A DNA stretch of 5,010 nucleotides from RGIG5675 sp050943435. Its GTDB lineage: Bacteria > Bacillota > Clostridia > Oscillospirales > Ruminococcaceae. Positions 1-5,010 of the stretch are shown here, piece by piece (position 1 is the stretch's first letter; every line of letters begins with the position of its first letter). A program made the position numbers and the translations under genes. The notes beneath the pieces were generated by a model. That model saw only the letters and a program-made list of their open reading frames with translations. It was not told where the DNA came from and ran no database searches. Location of the stretch: positions 1 through 5,010 of the forward strand of contig JBMNPE010000092.1 of NCBI GenBank assembly GCA_050943435.1, written 5' to 3'.

Positions 1-342
1 GTCGAATGCGCCTTCCGTGAGCTCCGAATATTCGAGGGCCTCGCTTATCAGGCCGGCCGCCTCTTCCGGGACTTCTGAGGATATTCCTTCATTGAGCTTG
101 TATATGGGGCTCTCCGGGTCGTCTGCTGACAGCATCTCGTCGAGCCTGTTTATCTCCTCCGTGCACTCATCGAGCTCGCTTTCGCTGTCTGCGTTTATCT
201 CCATGACTGTATCCATGGCGAACACGGTGGTGCTGACCTGTCCTCCCTGGCATCCGGTAAAGAGGGCAGCCACAAGGACTGCAGCCAGAACCGCTGAAAC
301 CGCCTTTGCTGTGTGTGTCCATTGTGTGCTTTTCCCGTGCAT
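1..342 (-). CDS. apbE: FAD:protein FMN transferase, ApbE family lipoprotein (N-terminal part)
   Basis: Partial gene: 114 codons are visible and the reading frame runs off the left edge. Family members are roughly 300-350 residues, so about two thirds is missing. The protein opens with a lipoprotein signal: lysines at 4 and 13, a hydrophobic stretch at about 14-28, and a lipobox FTGC with the lipidated cysteine at residue 31. After it comes the ApbE start pattern: FAMDT (41-45, equivalent to the family's MGT), a helix rich in acidic residues ending near LSADDPESPIYKLNEG (71-86, the family's 'S...S.I..LN' segment), and ELTEGAFD (107-114), the GAFD motif. Known family role: Mg-dependent transfer of FMN from FAD onto a threonine of target proteins such as Rnf/Nqr subunits or secreted flavoproteins, on the outer face of the membrane. 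The catalytic and metal-binding residues lie outside the window. The ATG is chosen because AGAGGGG lies 6 bases upstream. Target protein unknown. Confidence 0.88.
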   Translation of the reverse strand, partial: MHGKSTQWTHTAKAVSAVLAAVLVAALFTGCQGGQVSTTVFAMDTVMEINADSESELDECTEEINRLDEMLSADDPESPIYKLNEGISSEVPEEAAGLISEALEYSELTEGAFD

Positions 343-348
343 GGAATT

Positions 349-354
349 CCCCTC
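349..354 (-). promoter_or_regulatory. Ribosome binding site of the apbE-like gene
   Basis: GAGGGG on the minus strand, preceded by AA, with a 6-base spacer to the ATG at 342-340. It supports that start, which also places a complete signal peptide at the N-terminus. It lies only 10 bases downstream of the hairpin at 365-404. Confidence 0.7.
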
Positions 355-364
355 TTAACGGAAA

Positions 365-404
365 GGCCCCGTCTGATTGGAATGTCCTTCCAATTTGCGG
401 GGCC
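365..404 (-). terminator. Nested hairpin between cysS and apbE, possible weak terminator
   Basis: Two perfect stems are nested. The outer one pairs GGCCCCG (404-398, minus strand) with CGGGGCC (371-365). The inner one pairs ATTGGAA (394-388) with TTCCAAT (382-376) around a 5-base loop GGACA. The two are joined by small unpaired segments of 3 and 4 bases. On the minus strand the structure is followed only by TTTCC, so the U-tract is poor for an intrinsic terminator. On the plus strand it is followed by CAAAAA, so it is no terminator in that direction. It lies 17 bases after the cysS stop and 22 bases before the apbE start. It may instead be an mRNA-stabilising or processing element. Confidence 0.5.
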
Positions 405-421
405 CAAAAACCTTATACTGT

Positions 422-1804
422 TCAGCTCTTCACTATCTTCGGACCCTCGGGAGTGTCCTCGATGGAATACCCGAGTTCCTGAACCTTGTTTCTCAGTTCG
501 TCTGCAAGGGCGTAGTTCTTAGCCTTTCTTGCTTCCTGCCTCTGCTGGGCCAGCTGCTTTACTTCGTCAGGAATTTCGTCCGTGCTCTTCCTTCCGTACA
601 GTATGCCCAGTACTCCGCAGATGTCGTCGAACTTCCGGGCCGCGTATCTGAGCGAATCGGCGCTCTGGCCTTCCGCACTGTTTATTTCCCTGGTAAAGTC
701 GAACAGCGCTGCTATGGCGTCGGCGGTGTTGAGGTCGTCGTCCATGGCCTTCTTAAACTTCTCAATGCATCTGTCGGCAGCTTCCTTGAGGGATTCGGAC
801 CCGGAGGCAGGAGCCTTTGAAATCATGAAGTCGAGGTTGTTCCTGCAGTTGTAGAGCCTGTCCAGGGATGCCCTGCTCTGCTCGATGAGCTCTACCGTGT
901 AGTTGAGCGGCTTCCTGTAGTGAGCGCTTATTAGGAAGAACCTGATCGGTTCGTATCCGTATTTCTCAGCCACGTCCCTCACGAGGAAGAAATTCCCGAG
1001 GGATTTTGACATCTTGTCACCGTTTACGTTTATGAAACCGTTGTGCATCCAGTATCTCGAGAAAGTGACTCCGTTGCAGCACTCGCTCTGCGCAATCTCA
1101 TTCTCGTGGTGCGGGAACACGAGGTCCTTGCCGCCGCAGTGTATGTCTATTGTATTGCCGAGGTATCTCCTCGCCATCGCTGAGCACTCTATGTGCCAGC
1201 CAGGCCTGCCTTCCCCGTATCTGGACGGCCAGTGGGGCTCCCCGGGCTTTGCGGCCTTCCACAGGGCAAAGTCGAGCGGGTCCTCCTTGAGGTCCCCCAC
1301 CTCTATCCTCGCACCGGATTCCAGGTCGTCTATGTTCTGGTGGGAGAGCTTTCCGTATTCCTTGTCCATCCTCGTGCGGAAATACACGTCTCCGTTTTCA
1401 GCCCTGTAGGCATATCCGGTGTCGACGAGCCTGTCCACTATTGAGAGTATCTCGTCAATATTCTCCGTGGCCCTTGGATGGACGTCAGCGCGCCTCACGT
1501 TGAGTCCGTCGGCGTCCTTGAAATATTCCGCTATGTATTTCTCGGCGACATCCCTGACCGTGGTGCCGGTCTCGTTGGCCTTCCTGATCATCTTGTCGTC
1601 GATGTCCGTGAAGTTCTGCACGAACTTCACCTTGATGCCTGAGTATTCGAGATATCTCCTCAGCACATCGAAAACACATATGGCGCGTGCGTTGCCGATG
1701 TGGATGTAGTTGTAAACCGTCGGCCCGCAGCAGTAGATCCTGAGTTCCCCGTTTCTCGGGACCAGATCCACTTTCTTCGCGTCCATTGTGTTATAAATCT
1801 GCAT
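422..1804 (-). CDS. cysS: Cysteine--tRNA ligase (CysRS)
   Basis: Complete, 460 residues, the usual bacterial length. It charges tRNA-Cys with cysteine using ATP, in the cytoplasm. It is a class I synthetase: CCGPTVYNYIHIGNAR (25-40) holds the first zinc cysteine (C26) and the HIGH-type motif as HIGN (35-38), a common form in Firmicutes. GWHIECSAM (202-210) gives C207, and HHENE (232-236) gives H232 and E236. Together C26, C207, H232 and E236 match the four zinc ligands that select cysteine, each exactly two positions below the E. coli numbering. KMSKS is at 264-268. The DALR-type helical anticodon region follows (about 310-400, with MDDDLNTADA at 354-363), and the C-terminal segment with ARKAKNYALADELR (425-438) is typical. 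The ATG has GGAGG 5 bases upstream. It begins 12 bases after pgsA and is surely co-transcribed with it. No key residue is missing. Confidence 0.98.
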   Translation of the reverse strand: MQIYNTMDAKKVDLVPRNGELRIYCCGPTVYNYIHIGNARAICVFDVLRRYLEYSGIKVKFVQNFTDIDDKMIRKANETGTTVRDVAEKYIAEYFKDADGLNVRRADVHPRATENIDEILSIVDRLVDTGYAYRAENGDVYFRTRMDKEYGKLSHQNIDDLESGARIEVGDLKEDPLDFALWKAAKPGEPHWPSRYGEGRPGWHIECSAMARRYLGNTIDIHCGGKDLVFPHHENEIAQSECCNGVTFSRYWMHNGFINVNGDKMSKSLGNFFLVRDVAEKYGYEPIRFFLISAHYRKPLNYTVELIEQSRASLDRLYNCRNNLDFMISKAPASGSESLKEAADRCIEKFKKAMDDDLNTADAIAALFDFTREINSAEGQSADSLRYAARKFDDICGVLGILYGRKSTDEIPDEVKQLAQQRQEARKAKNYALADELRNKVQELGYSIEDTPEGPKIVKS

Positions 1805-1809
1805 AAAAT

Positions 1810-1814
1810 CCTCC
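1810..1814 (-). promoter_or_regulatory. Ribosome binding site of cysS
   Basis: GGAGG on the minus strand, 5 bases before the cysS ATG and immediately after the pgsA TGA (1819-1817). Because the whole 12-base gap is taken up by this site, ribosomes ending pgsA are positioned to restart on cysS. Confidence 0.75.
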
Positions 1815-1816
1815 GT

Positions 1817-2380
1817 TCAGCCGGCATCCTTAAGGACATCGGCATTCTGATACATATAGACAACTCCGGAGATGACAGTGAGCGCAGCCACTATCCACAC
1901 TCCTATATTGGACCACAGGCAGAGAGTATCAGTCCAGCCGCCCTTCTCCGCAAAATCCGCAAAGAACATTACGGCCATGATAACGGCCATCTGGGACCCT
2001 GTCTTTATCTTGCCCCACCAGTTGGCGGCTATGACCCTGCCGCTCTGTGTCGATGCCACGAGCCTGAGCCCGCTCACCATGAGATCCCTCGAGATAATTA
2101 TAATGACAGCTATCGGATGTGCCAGGTCAAACTGGATGAAAGAAACAAGGGCTGAAATAACCAGGATCTTGTCCGCAAGAGGGTCCAGGAACTTCCCGAA
2201 ATTCGTTATCCATCCGTTCTTCCTGGCGAGGTGCCCGTCGAGCCAGTCAGTGAAAGAAGCCACGGCAAACACGACGAATGCCCACATCCAGTTGTGCGGT
2301 ATGCCCGTACAGAATATGAATACAAGCATGACCGGAACAAGTATTACTCTTATTATGGTGAGTTTATTTGACAGGTTCAT
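1817..2380 (-). CDS. pgsA: CDP-diacylglycerol--glycerol-3-phosphate 3-phosphatidyltransferase
   Basis: Complete, 187 residues, normal for the family. It is a membrane enzyme that makes phosphatidylglycerophosphate from CDP-diacylglycerol and glycerol-3-phosphate, the committed step to phosphatidylglycerol and cardiolipin. The CDP-alcohol phosphotransferase signature DGxxARx8GxxxDxxxD is complete: D48, G49, A52, R53, G62, D66, D70, with the further upstream Asp D45. About six hydrophobic segments are visible, near residues 8-25, 31-44, 72-84, 88-97, 130-143 and 158-176. The start MNLSNKLTIIR and the later GLRLVAS and GKIKTGSQ stretches fit PgsA better than phosphatidylserine synthase or cardiolipin synthase of the same superfamily. 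The ATG has GGAGGTG 8 bases upstream. It is separated from rimO by 84 bases and leads into cysS 12 bases downstream. Confidence 0.96.
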   Translation of the reverse strand: MNLSNKLTIIRVILVPVMLVFIFCTGIPHNWMWAFVVFAVASFTDWLDGHLARKNGWITNFGKFLDPLADKILVISALVSFIQFDLAHPIAVIIIISRDLMVSGLRLVASTQSGRVIAANWWGKIKTGSQMAVIMAVMFFADFAEKGGWTDTLCLWSNIGVWIVAALTVISGVVYMYQNADVLKDAG

Positions 2381-2388
2381 ATGAGCTG

Positions 2389-2395
2389 CACCTCC
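2389..2395 (-). promoter_or_regulatory. Ribosome binding site of pgsA
   Basis: GGAGGTG on the minus strand, 8 bases before the pgsA ATG at 2380-2378. It is a strong match to the anti-Shine-Dalgarno sequence, as expected for a gene not overlapped by its upstream neighbour. Confidence 0.75.
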
Positions 2396-2417
2396 GCCGA
2401 AATTTGCTACTTTGTAT

Positions 2418-2423
2418 ATTATA
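2418..2423 (-). promoter_or_regulatory. Candidate -10 element upstream of pgsA
   Basis: A perfect TATAAT on the minus strand lies in the 84-base gap between rimO and pgsA, the most A+T-rich stretch of the left half. It would start a transcript near 2411 with about 30 bases of leader containing the pgsA ribosome binding site. No good -35 box is found: the hexamers at spacings of 16-18 (GTTTCC, AGTTTC, CAGTTT) barely resemble TTGACA, and TTTCCG at spacing 15 matches three of six. There is no extended -10 TG. I see no terminator behind rimO, so pgsA may also be reached by read-through. Confidence 0.35.
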
Positions 2424-2464
2424 TCTTTTCCCTTTGTTCGGAAACTGCCATTTCAGCCGGTTTG

Positions 2465-3787
2465 TCAGAATTCCCCGTACAGGTCAGCGCCGTCTGAGGA
2501 GAGTATTTTCACCCTGACGATGTCCCCCGGAGCCAGCTCCTTCTCACCTCCGAGGGCGTATCTGCAGGTGTCGACATCAGGGGCGTCTGACTCAGTCCTG
2601 AGGGAATACATCATCGCATCCCCGTCGAACCCGTCGCATATGGCCTCAGCTTCAGTGCCGGCCTTCATGCTCTGCAGGTCGGCAAGCACTCCTGCCTGCA
2701 CATCCTCTGCGAGGGCAAGCCTGCTCTTCTTTGTCTCCTCCGGTATCTGGTCCTCGAATTCCGCAGCTTCGGTGCCCTCTTCCCTTGAGTACGAAAAGAA
2801 TCCGGCCCTCTCAAACCTCATCTTCTCGAGGAAGTTGAGAAGCTCGTCGAACTGCCTGTCGGTTTCGCCTGGGAATCCAACCATGAACGTGGACCTCAGG
2901 GTTATCCCGGGGACCTTATCCCTTATGTGTTTTATCTTCTCTGTAAGGGTCTTCCTGTCGCCCGGCCTGTGCATCCTCCTGAGGACCTCTCCCGAGCAGT
3001 GCTGGAGAGGGATATCGAGGTACTTTGCTATCCTCCTGCCTCCGGCAATGACGTCGAGAAGCCTGTCGTCTATTCTGTCGAGATATGTGTAAAGCACTCT
3101 CACTTTCCATATCCCGTCTATTTTGTCGAGCTCCTCGAGCAGCCCTGCGAGGGAGGTCCCATCATGGAGGTCCATACCGTATGCAGAGGTGTCCTGGGCT
3201 ACGAGGATTATCTCCTCTGCACCTCCGTTCACAAGCTCCTTTACCTCATTCACTACGCTTTCCTGCGGCCTGCTCCTGTACTTCCCGCGTATCATCGGGA
3301 TTGCGCAGTATGCGCATCTGTTTGAGCACCCCTCGGCTATCTTCACATAGGCGATGTGCGGCGGGGTGGAGAGCACCCTCCTGCCTTCGGATGGAAGGGT
3401 TCCTTCGGATATCTTCACCCTTTCCCCCGAGAGCACCCTGTCGGCAGCCTCGCATATCCTGGAATTCCCGGCGAGGGTCAGGAATCCGTCCGCTTCAGGG
3501 ATTTCATCGGAAATTTCATCGAAATACCTCTGCGACAGGCATCCCGTAACGAGTATCTTTTCCGGGTGCCCGTCCTCTTCCCTGTGCCTCACAGCCTCGA
3601 AGATGGCGTCTATCGACTCCTGCTTGGCCGATTCTATGAATCCGCAGGTGTTTACCACTGCAAGATCAGCCTCCCCGATGTCGTCGGTGAGCTCATATCC
3701 TCCGTCCTCGAGCGCAGCTGCCATTATCTCGGCGTCCACCCTGTTCTTGTCGCAGCCAAGCGACATAAGGAATACCTTAGCTTTCAA
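2465..3787 (-). CDS. rimO: Ribosomal protein uS12 methylthiotransferase (radical SAM)
   Basis: Complete, 440 residues, typical length. RimO adds a methylthio group to a conserved aspartate of ribosomal protein S12 (Asp89 in E. coli), using two 4Fe-4S clusters and SAM. Three domains are visible. The N-terminal methylthiotransferase domain has cysteines C12 (SLGCDKN), C48 (NTCGF) and C83 (TGCLSQ) for the auxiliary cluster. The radical SAM domain has CSNRCAYC (C154, C158, C161), then IRGKYRSR, VAQDTSAYG (196-204), DIPLQH (258-263) and MVGFPGET (302-309). The C-terminal TRAM domain spans about 373-440. The VDAE after SLGCDKN and the SDAPDVD segment (400-406) favour RimO over the tRNA enzymes MiaB and MtaB. 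LYTYLDRID (232-240) has Leu where Pro is usual. The start is TTG, supported by GGAGG 6 bases upstream; a later ATG (codon 8) would crowd C12. It overlaps recX by 11 bases. Confidence 0.95.
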   Translation of the reverse strand: MKAKVFLMSLGCDKNRVDAEIMAAALEDGGYELTDDIGEADLAVVNTCGFIESAKQESIDAIFEAVRHREEDGHPEKILVTGCLSQRYFDEISDEIPEADGFLTLAGNSRICEAADRVLSGERVKISEGTLPSEGRRVLSTPPHIAYVKIAEGCSNRCAYCAIPMIRGKYRSRPQESVVNEVKELVNGGAEEIILVAQDTSAYGMDLHDGTSLAGLLEELDKIDGIWKVRVLYTYLDRIDDRLLDVIAGGRRIAKYLDIPLQHCSGEVLRRMHRPGDRKTLTEKIKHIRDKVPGITLRSTFMVGFPGETDRQFDELLNFLEKMRFERAGFFSYSREEGTEAAEFEDQIPEETKKSRLALAEDVQAGVLADLQSMKAGTEAEAICDGFDGDAMMYSLRTESDAPDVDTCRYALGGEKELAPGDIVRVKILSSDGADLYGEF

Positions 3788-4415
3788 AATAATCCTCCCC
3801 GAGGGCTTCGCCTATGGCCCTCCTTATGTCAGACGGCCTGAATCCCTTCCTGTAGAGGGATGCGGATATCTTCCGCCTCTTTGCAGGATCGGACAGTTCT
3901 TCGGCGGTGTACTTCCTGCTCAGTATCTCCATTATTGATTCAGTCTCGTCCTCAGGGAGCATCTCTATTGCCGCGTCGCTTATCTCCCTGTCAATTCCCC
4001 TGCCTGCGAGATAGGCCCTTGCCGCTGCACGGCTCATATGCCTCGGAACCGCGACCTGTCTGATCACAGTCTCGGCATACTCCTCGTCGTCGAGGTACCC
4101 GAGCTCGTCGAGCCTTTCTATGACGGCATCCACTGTGTATTCGTCGTATTTCGAGAGCAGCTTTCTCCTGAGCTCCTTCTTTGAGTTCATCCTGACAGAA
4201 AGTATGGAAAACGCCTTGTCCTCGGCCTTCTGGATGTCCGACCTCGCCTTGAGGTCCCTGAGCTCGGAGGCACTCAGGACTGTCCCCGGTTCAATGTGTT
4301 CTGCGGCAATAATTGCGGGATCCACAGAGAACAGGAAGCCGTCAACCGAAAAAAGGGCACTTCTGCCCTTTTTCGTGGTTTTTATTTCAGTTATTTCTAC
4401 AGATTTATCCGTCAT
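3777..4415 (-). CDS. recX: RecX, regulatory protein of RecA
   Basis: Complete, 212 residues. RecX binds RecA filaments and blocks or reshapes their growth, limiting recombination and SOS activation. The N-terminus (about 8-45) is the beta-rich lead seen in Firmicutes homologues, with KKGRSALFSVDGF at 15-27. The helical repeats then follow: LSVRMNSKKELRRKL (72-86) and the family hallmark RLDELGYLDDEEYA (101-114), a second repeat near 115-150 with LAGRGI at 136-141, and a third near 160-205 with LYRKGFRPSDIRRAI (187-201). The ATG overlaps the recA stop as ATGA, and no clear Shine-Dalgarno precedes it, so translation probably depends on ribosomes finishing recA. Its first codons contain a terminator-like hairpin (4349-4373). 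Its last codons carry the rimO ribosome binding site. The recA adjacency makes the assignment firm. Confidence 0.95.
   Translation of the reverse strand: MTDKSVEITEIKTTKKGRSALFSVDGFLFSVDPAIIAAEHIEPGTVLSASELRDLKARSDIQKAEDKAFSILSVRMNSKKELRRKLLSKYDEYTVDAVIERLDELGYLDDEEYAETVIRQVAVPRHMSRAAARAYLAGRGIDREISDAAIEMLPEDETESIMEILSRKYTAEELSDPAKRRKISASLYRKGFRPSDIRRAIGEALGEDYFES
3794..3798 (-). promoter_or_regulatory. Ribosome binding site deciding the TTG start of rimO
   Basis: GGAGG (within CGGGGAGGATTATT) on the minus strand, 6 bases before TTG at 3787-3785. It is embedded in the recX codons for the residues just before its C-terminus (ALGEDYF). This is the main reason for preferring the TTG start over ATG at codon 8, which has only a weak AAGG ahead of it. 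Confidence 0.72.
4349..4373 (-). terminator. Intrinsic terminator-like hairpin inside the 5' end of recX
   Basis: On the minus strand: AAAAA (4373-4369), GGGCA (4368-4364), loop GAAG (4363-4360), TGCCC (4359-4355), then six T (4354-4349). The stem is 5 perfect pairs with four G-C, extended to 10 by A-tract/T-tract pairing, and directly followed by the U-tract. This is the standard form of a rho-independent terminator. It lies 43 bases past the recA stop and within recX codons 15-23. The mirror arrangement also gives five T on the plus strand. Translating ribosomes on recX would be expected to disrupt it. The A- and T-tracts also encode conserved-type Lys-Lys and Leu-Phe residues, so chance cannot be excluded. 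Confidence 0.6.
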
Positions 4416-5010
4416 TCGGCTTCAACGTCTATGGACGGCTTCTCGCGCGGTGCGTCCTGGTTTTCGTCTTCATCATCGTCTCCGCTGTTGCTGACTATCT
4501 GGGCCCCGGAGGCCTTTCCGACGGCATCGGCAGCCTCTGCAGAGCGCTCCCTGATCTTTGCCTCGATCTCTTCCCTGAGTTCGCTGTCCTGTTCGAGGAG
4601 GGCCTTGGTGTTCTCCCTGCCCTGTGCGAGCCTCCTGTCGCCGTAGTTGAACCACGCCCCGGACTTCTGGATTATGTCGAGCGCGACCCCGATGTCGACT
4701 ATCTCGCCGACCTTGGAAATGCCCTTGCCGTACATGATGTCGAACACGGCAGTCTTGAACGGAGGGGCTACCTTGTTCTTGACGACCTTGACCCTCGTCC
4801 TGTTTCCGACGATCTGGCTTCCGACCTTAATGGCCTCGATCCTTCTGATGTCGAGCCTGACGGACGAATAGAACTTGAGGGCCATTCCTCCAGTCGTAGT
4901 CTCCGGATTGCCGTATACCACGCCGATCTTCTGCCTCAGCTGGTTTATGAATATGACTATGGTGCCCGTCTTCGATATGATGCCCGTGAGCTTTCTCAGT
5001 GCCTGCGACA
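4412..5010 (-). CDS. recA: Recombinase RecA (C-terminal part)
   Basis: Partial: the frame is open to the right edge, with 198 complete codons and a TGA stop. It corresponds to about residue 170 of E. coli RecA onwards; the Walker A and B motifs lie outside. RecA polymerises on single-stranded DNA, drives strand exchange and stimulates LexA self-cleavage. Visible parts: MSQALRKL-type helix at the edge, IFINQLR (fragment 19-25) with the allosteric Gln of motif 4, the DNA-binding loop L2 GNPETTTGG (33-41), ALKFYSSVRLDIRR, then VKVVKNKVAPPF and the C-terminal domain with GAWFNYGDRRLAQG. The protein ends in an acidic tail (GDDDEDE and on, last ~25 residues), which in other RecA proteins dampens DNA binding. 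Met follows the L2 GG where Asn or Arg is common; this position varies. The stop overlaps the recX start. Its promoter and any LexA site are outside the window. Confidence 0.98.
   Translation of the reverse strand, partial: SQALRKLTGIISKTGTIVIFINQLRQKIGVVYGNPETTTGGMALKFYSSVRLDIRRIEAIKVGSQIVGNRTRVKVVKNKVAPPFKTAVFDIMYGKGISKVGEIVDIGVALDIIQKSGAWFNYGDRRLAQGRENTKALLEQDSELREEIEAKIRERSAEAADAVGKASGAQIVSNSGDDDEDENQDAPREKPSIDVEAE

Noticed and set aside
17..358. Plus-strand open frame with a serine-rich N-terminus
   Set aside because: The opposite strand encodes a coherent lipoprotein signal and ApbE motifs over the same bases, so this is the reverse reading of that gene.
377..820. Plus-strand open frame of 147 codons opposite the cysS 3' end
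   Set aside because: It has hydrophobic stretches but is antisense to conserved CysRS sequence, and its start falls inside the intergenic hairpin.
2412..3092. Plus-strand open frame of 226 codons opposite rimO
   Set aside because: It is antisense to well-conserved RimO codons, has no recognisable domain, is rich in Ser/Leu/Pro as expected from reverse reading, and lacks a convincing ribosome binding site.
3124..3142. GAGCTC/CTCGAG palindromic cluster
   Set aside because: It comes from Leu-Glu-Glu-Leu codons in RimO (LLEELDK); similar GTCGAGC strings recur wherever Leu-Asp or Leu-Glu pairs are encoded.
3487..3530. Short tandem repeat of ATTTCATCG-like units
   Set aside because: It encodes the acidic DEISDEIPE segment of RimO and is only two units long; ordinary coding redundancy.
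3354..3938. Plus-strand open frame of 194 codons spanning the rimO-recX junction
   Set aside because: It lies opposite two genes with clear family motifs; composition and lack of motifs mark it as a shadow frame.
4347..4375. Run of T/A bases in recX as a programmed frameshift site
   Set aside because: The codon boundaries (GCC CTT TTT TCG) do not fit a slippery X XXY YYZ heptamer, and the recX frame continues intact with family motifs on both sides.

Overview
The window is a tightly packed run of six genes, all on the minus strand, reading right to left: recA (3' part only), recX, rimO, pgsA, cysS and an apbE-type lipoprotein gene (5' part only). Nearly every base is coding. The only gaps are 12 bases (pgsA-cysS), 84 bases (rimO-pgsA) and 79 bases (cysS-apbE), so no stretch above 300 bases lacks a gene. 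I see no tRNA, rRNA, CRISPR array, insertion sequence or foreign island.

The organism looks like a Gram-positive-type bacterium, most likely an anaerobic member of the Clostridia with moderately high G+C. The reasons are strong purine-rich ribosome binding sites, a CysRS of Firmicutes type (HIGN in place of HIGH), a clostridial-looking RecX, the neighbourhood of pgsA and rimO near recA, and a lipoprotein ApbE. Arginine is mostly AGG/AGA and isoleucine is often ATA in spite of the G+C content. This assignment is inference and is not resolved to genus.

Layout. From 5010 to 3777 are recA and recX, overlapping by 4 bases (ATGA), then rimO, which overlaps the recX end by 11 bases and uses a TTG start. 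A near-textbook terminator hairpin (4349-4373) sits inside the first codons of recX, 43 bases past the recA stop. From 2464 to 2381 is the largest gap, with a TATAAT element and the pgsA ribosome binding site. From 2380 to 422 are pgsA and cysS, which are nearly contiguous. From 421 to 343 is a nested perfect-stem hairpin, and from 342 to 1 is apbE.

The genes do not form one pathway: recombinase and its modulator (recA, recX), ribosomal protein modification (rimO), phospholipid synthesis (pgsA), tRNA charging (cysS) and protein flavinylation (apbE). The most interesting part is how they are separated. A DNA-damage-induced recA transcript would run into recX and then into housekeeping genes. 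The recX-embedded hairpin could limit this, and the pgsA-cysS pair may have its own promoter. No novel multi-gene system is evident; the proteins are all familiar families.
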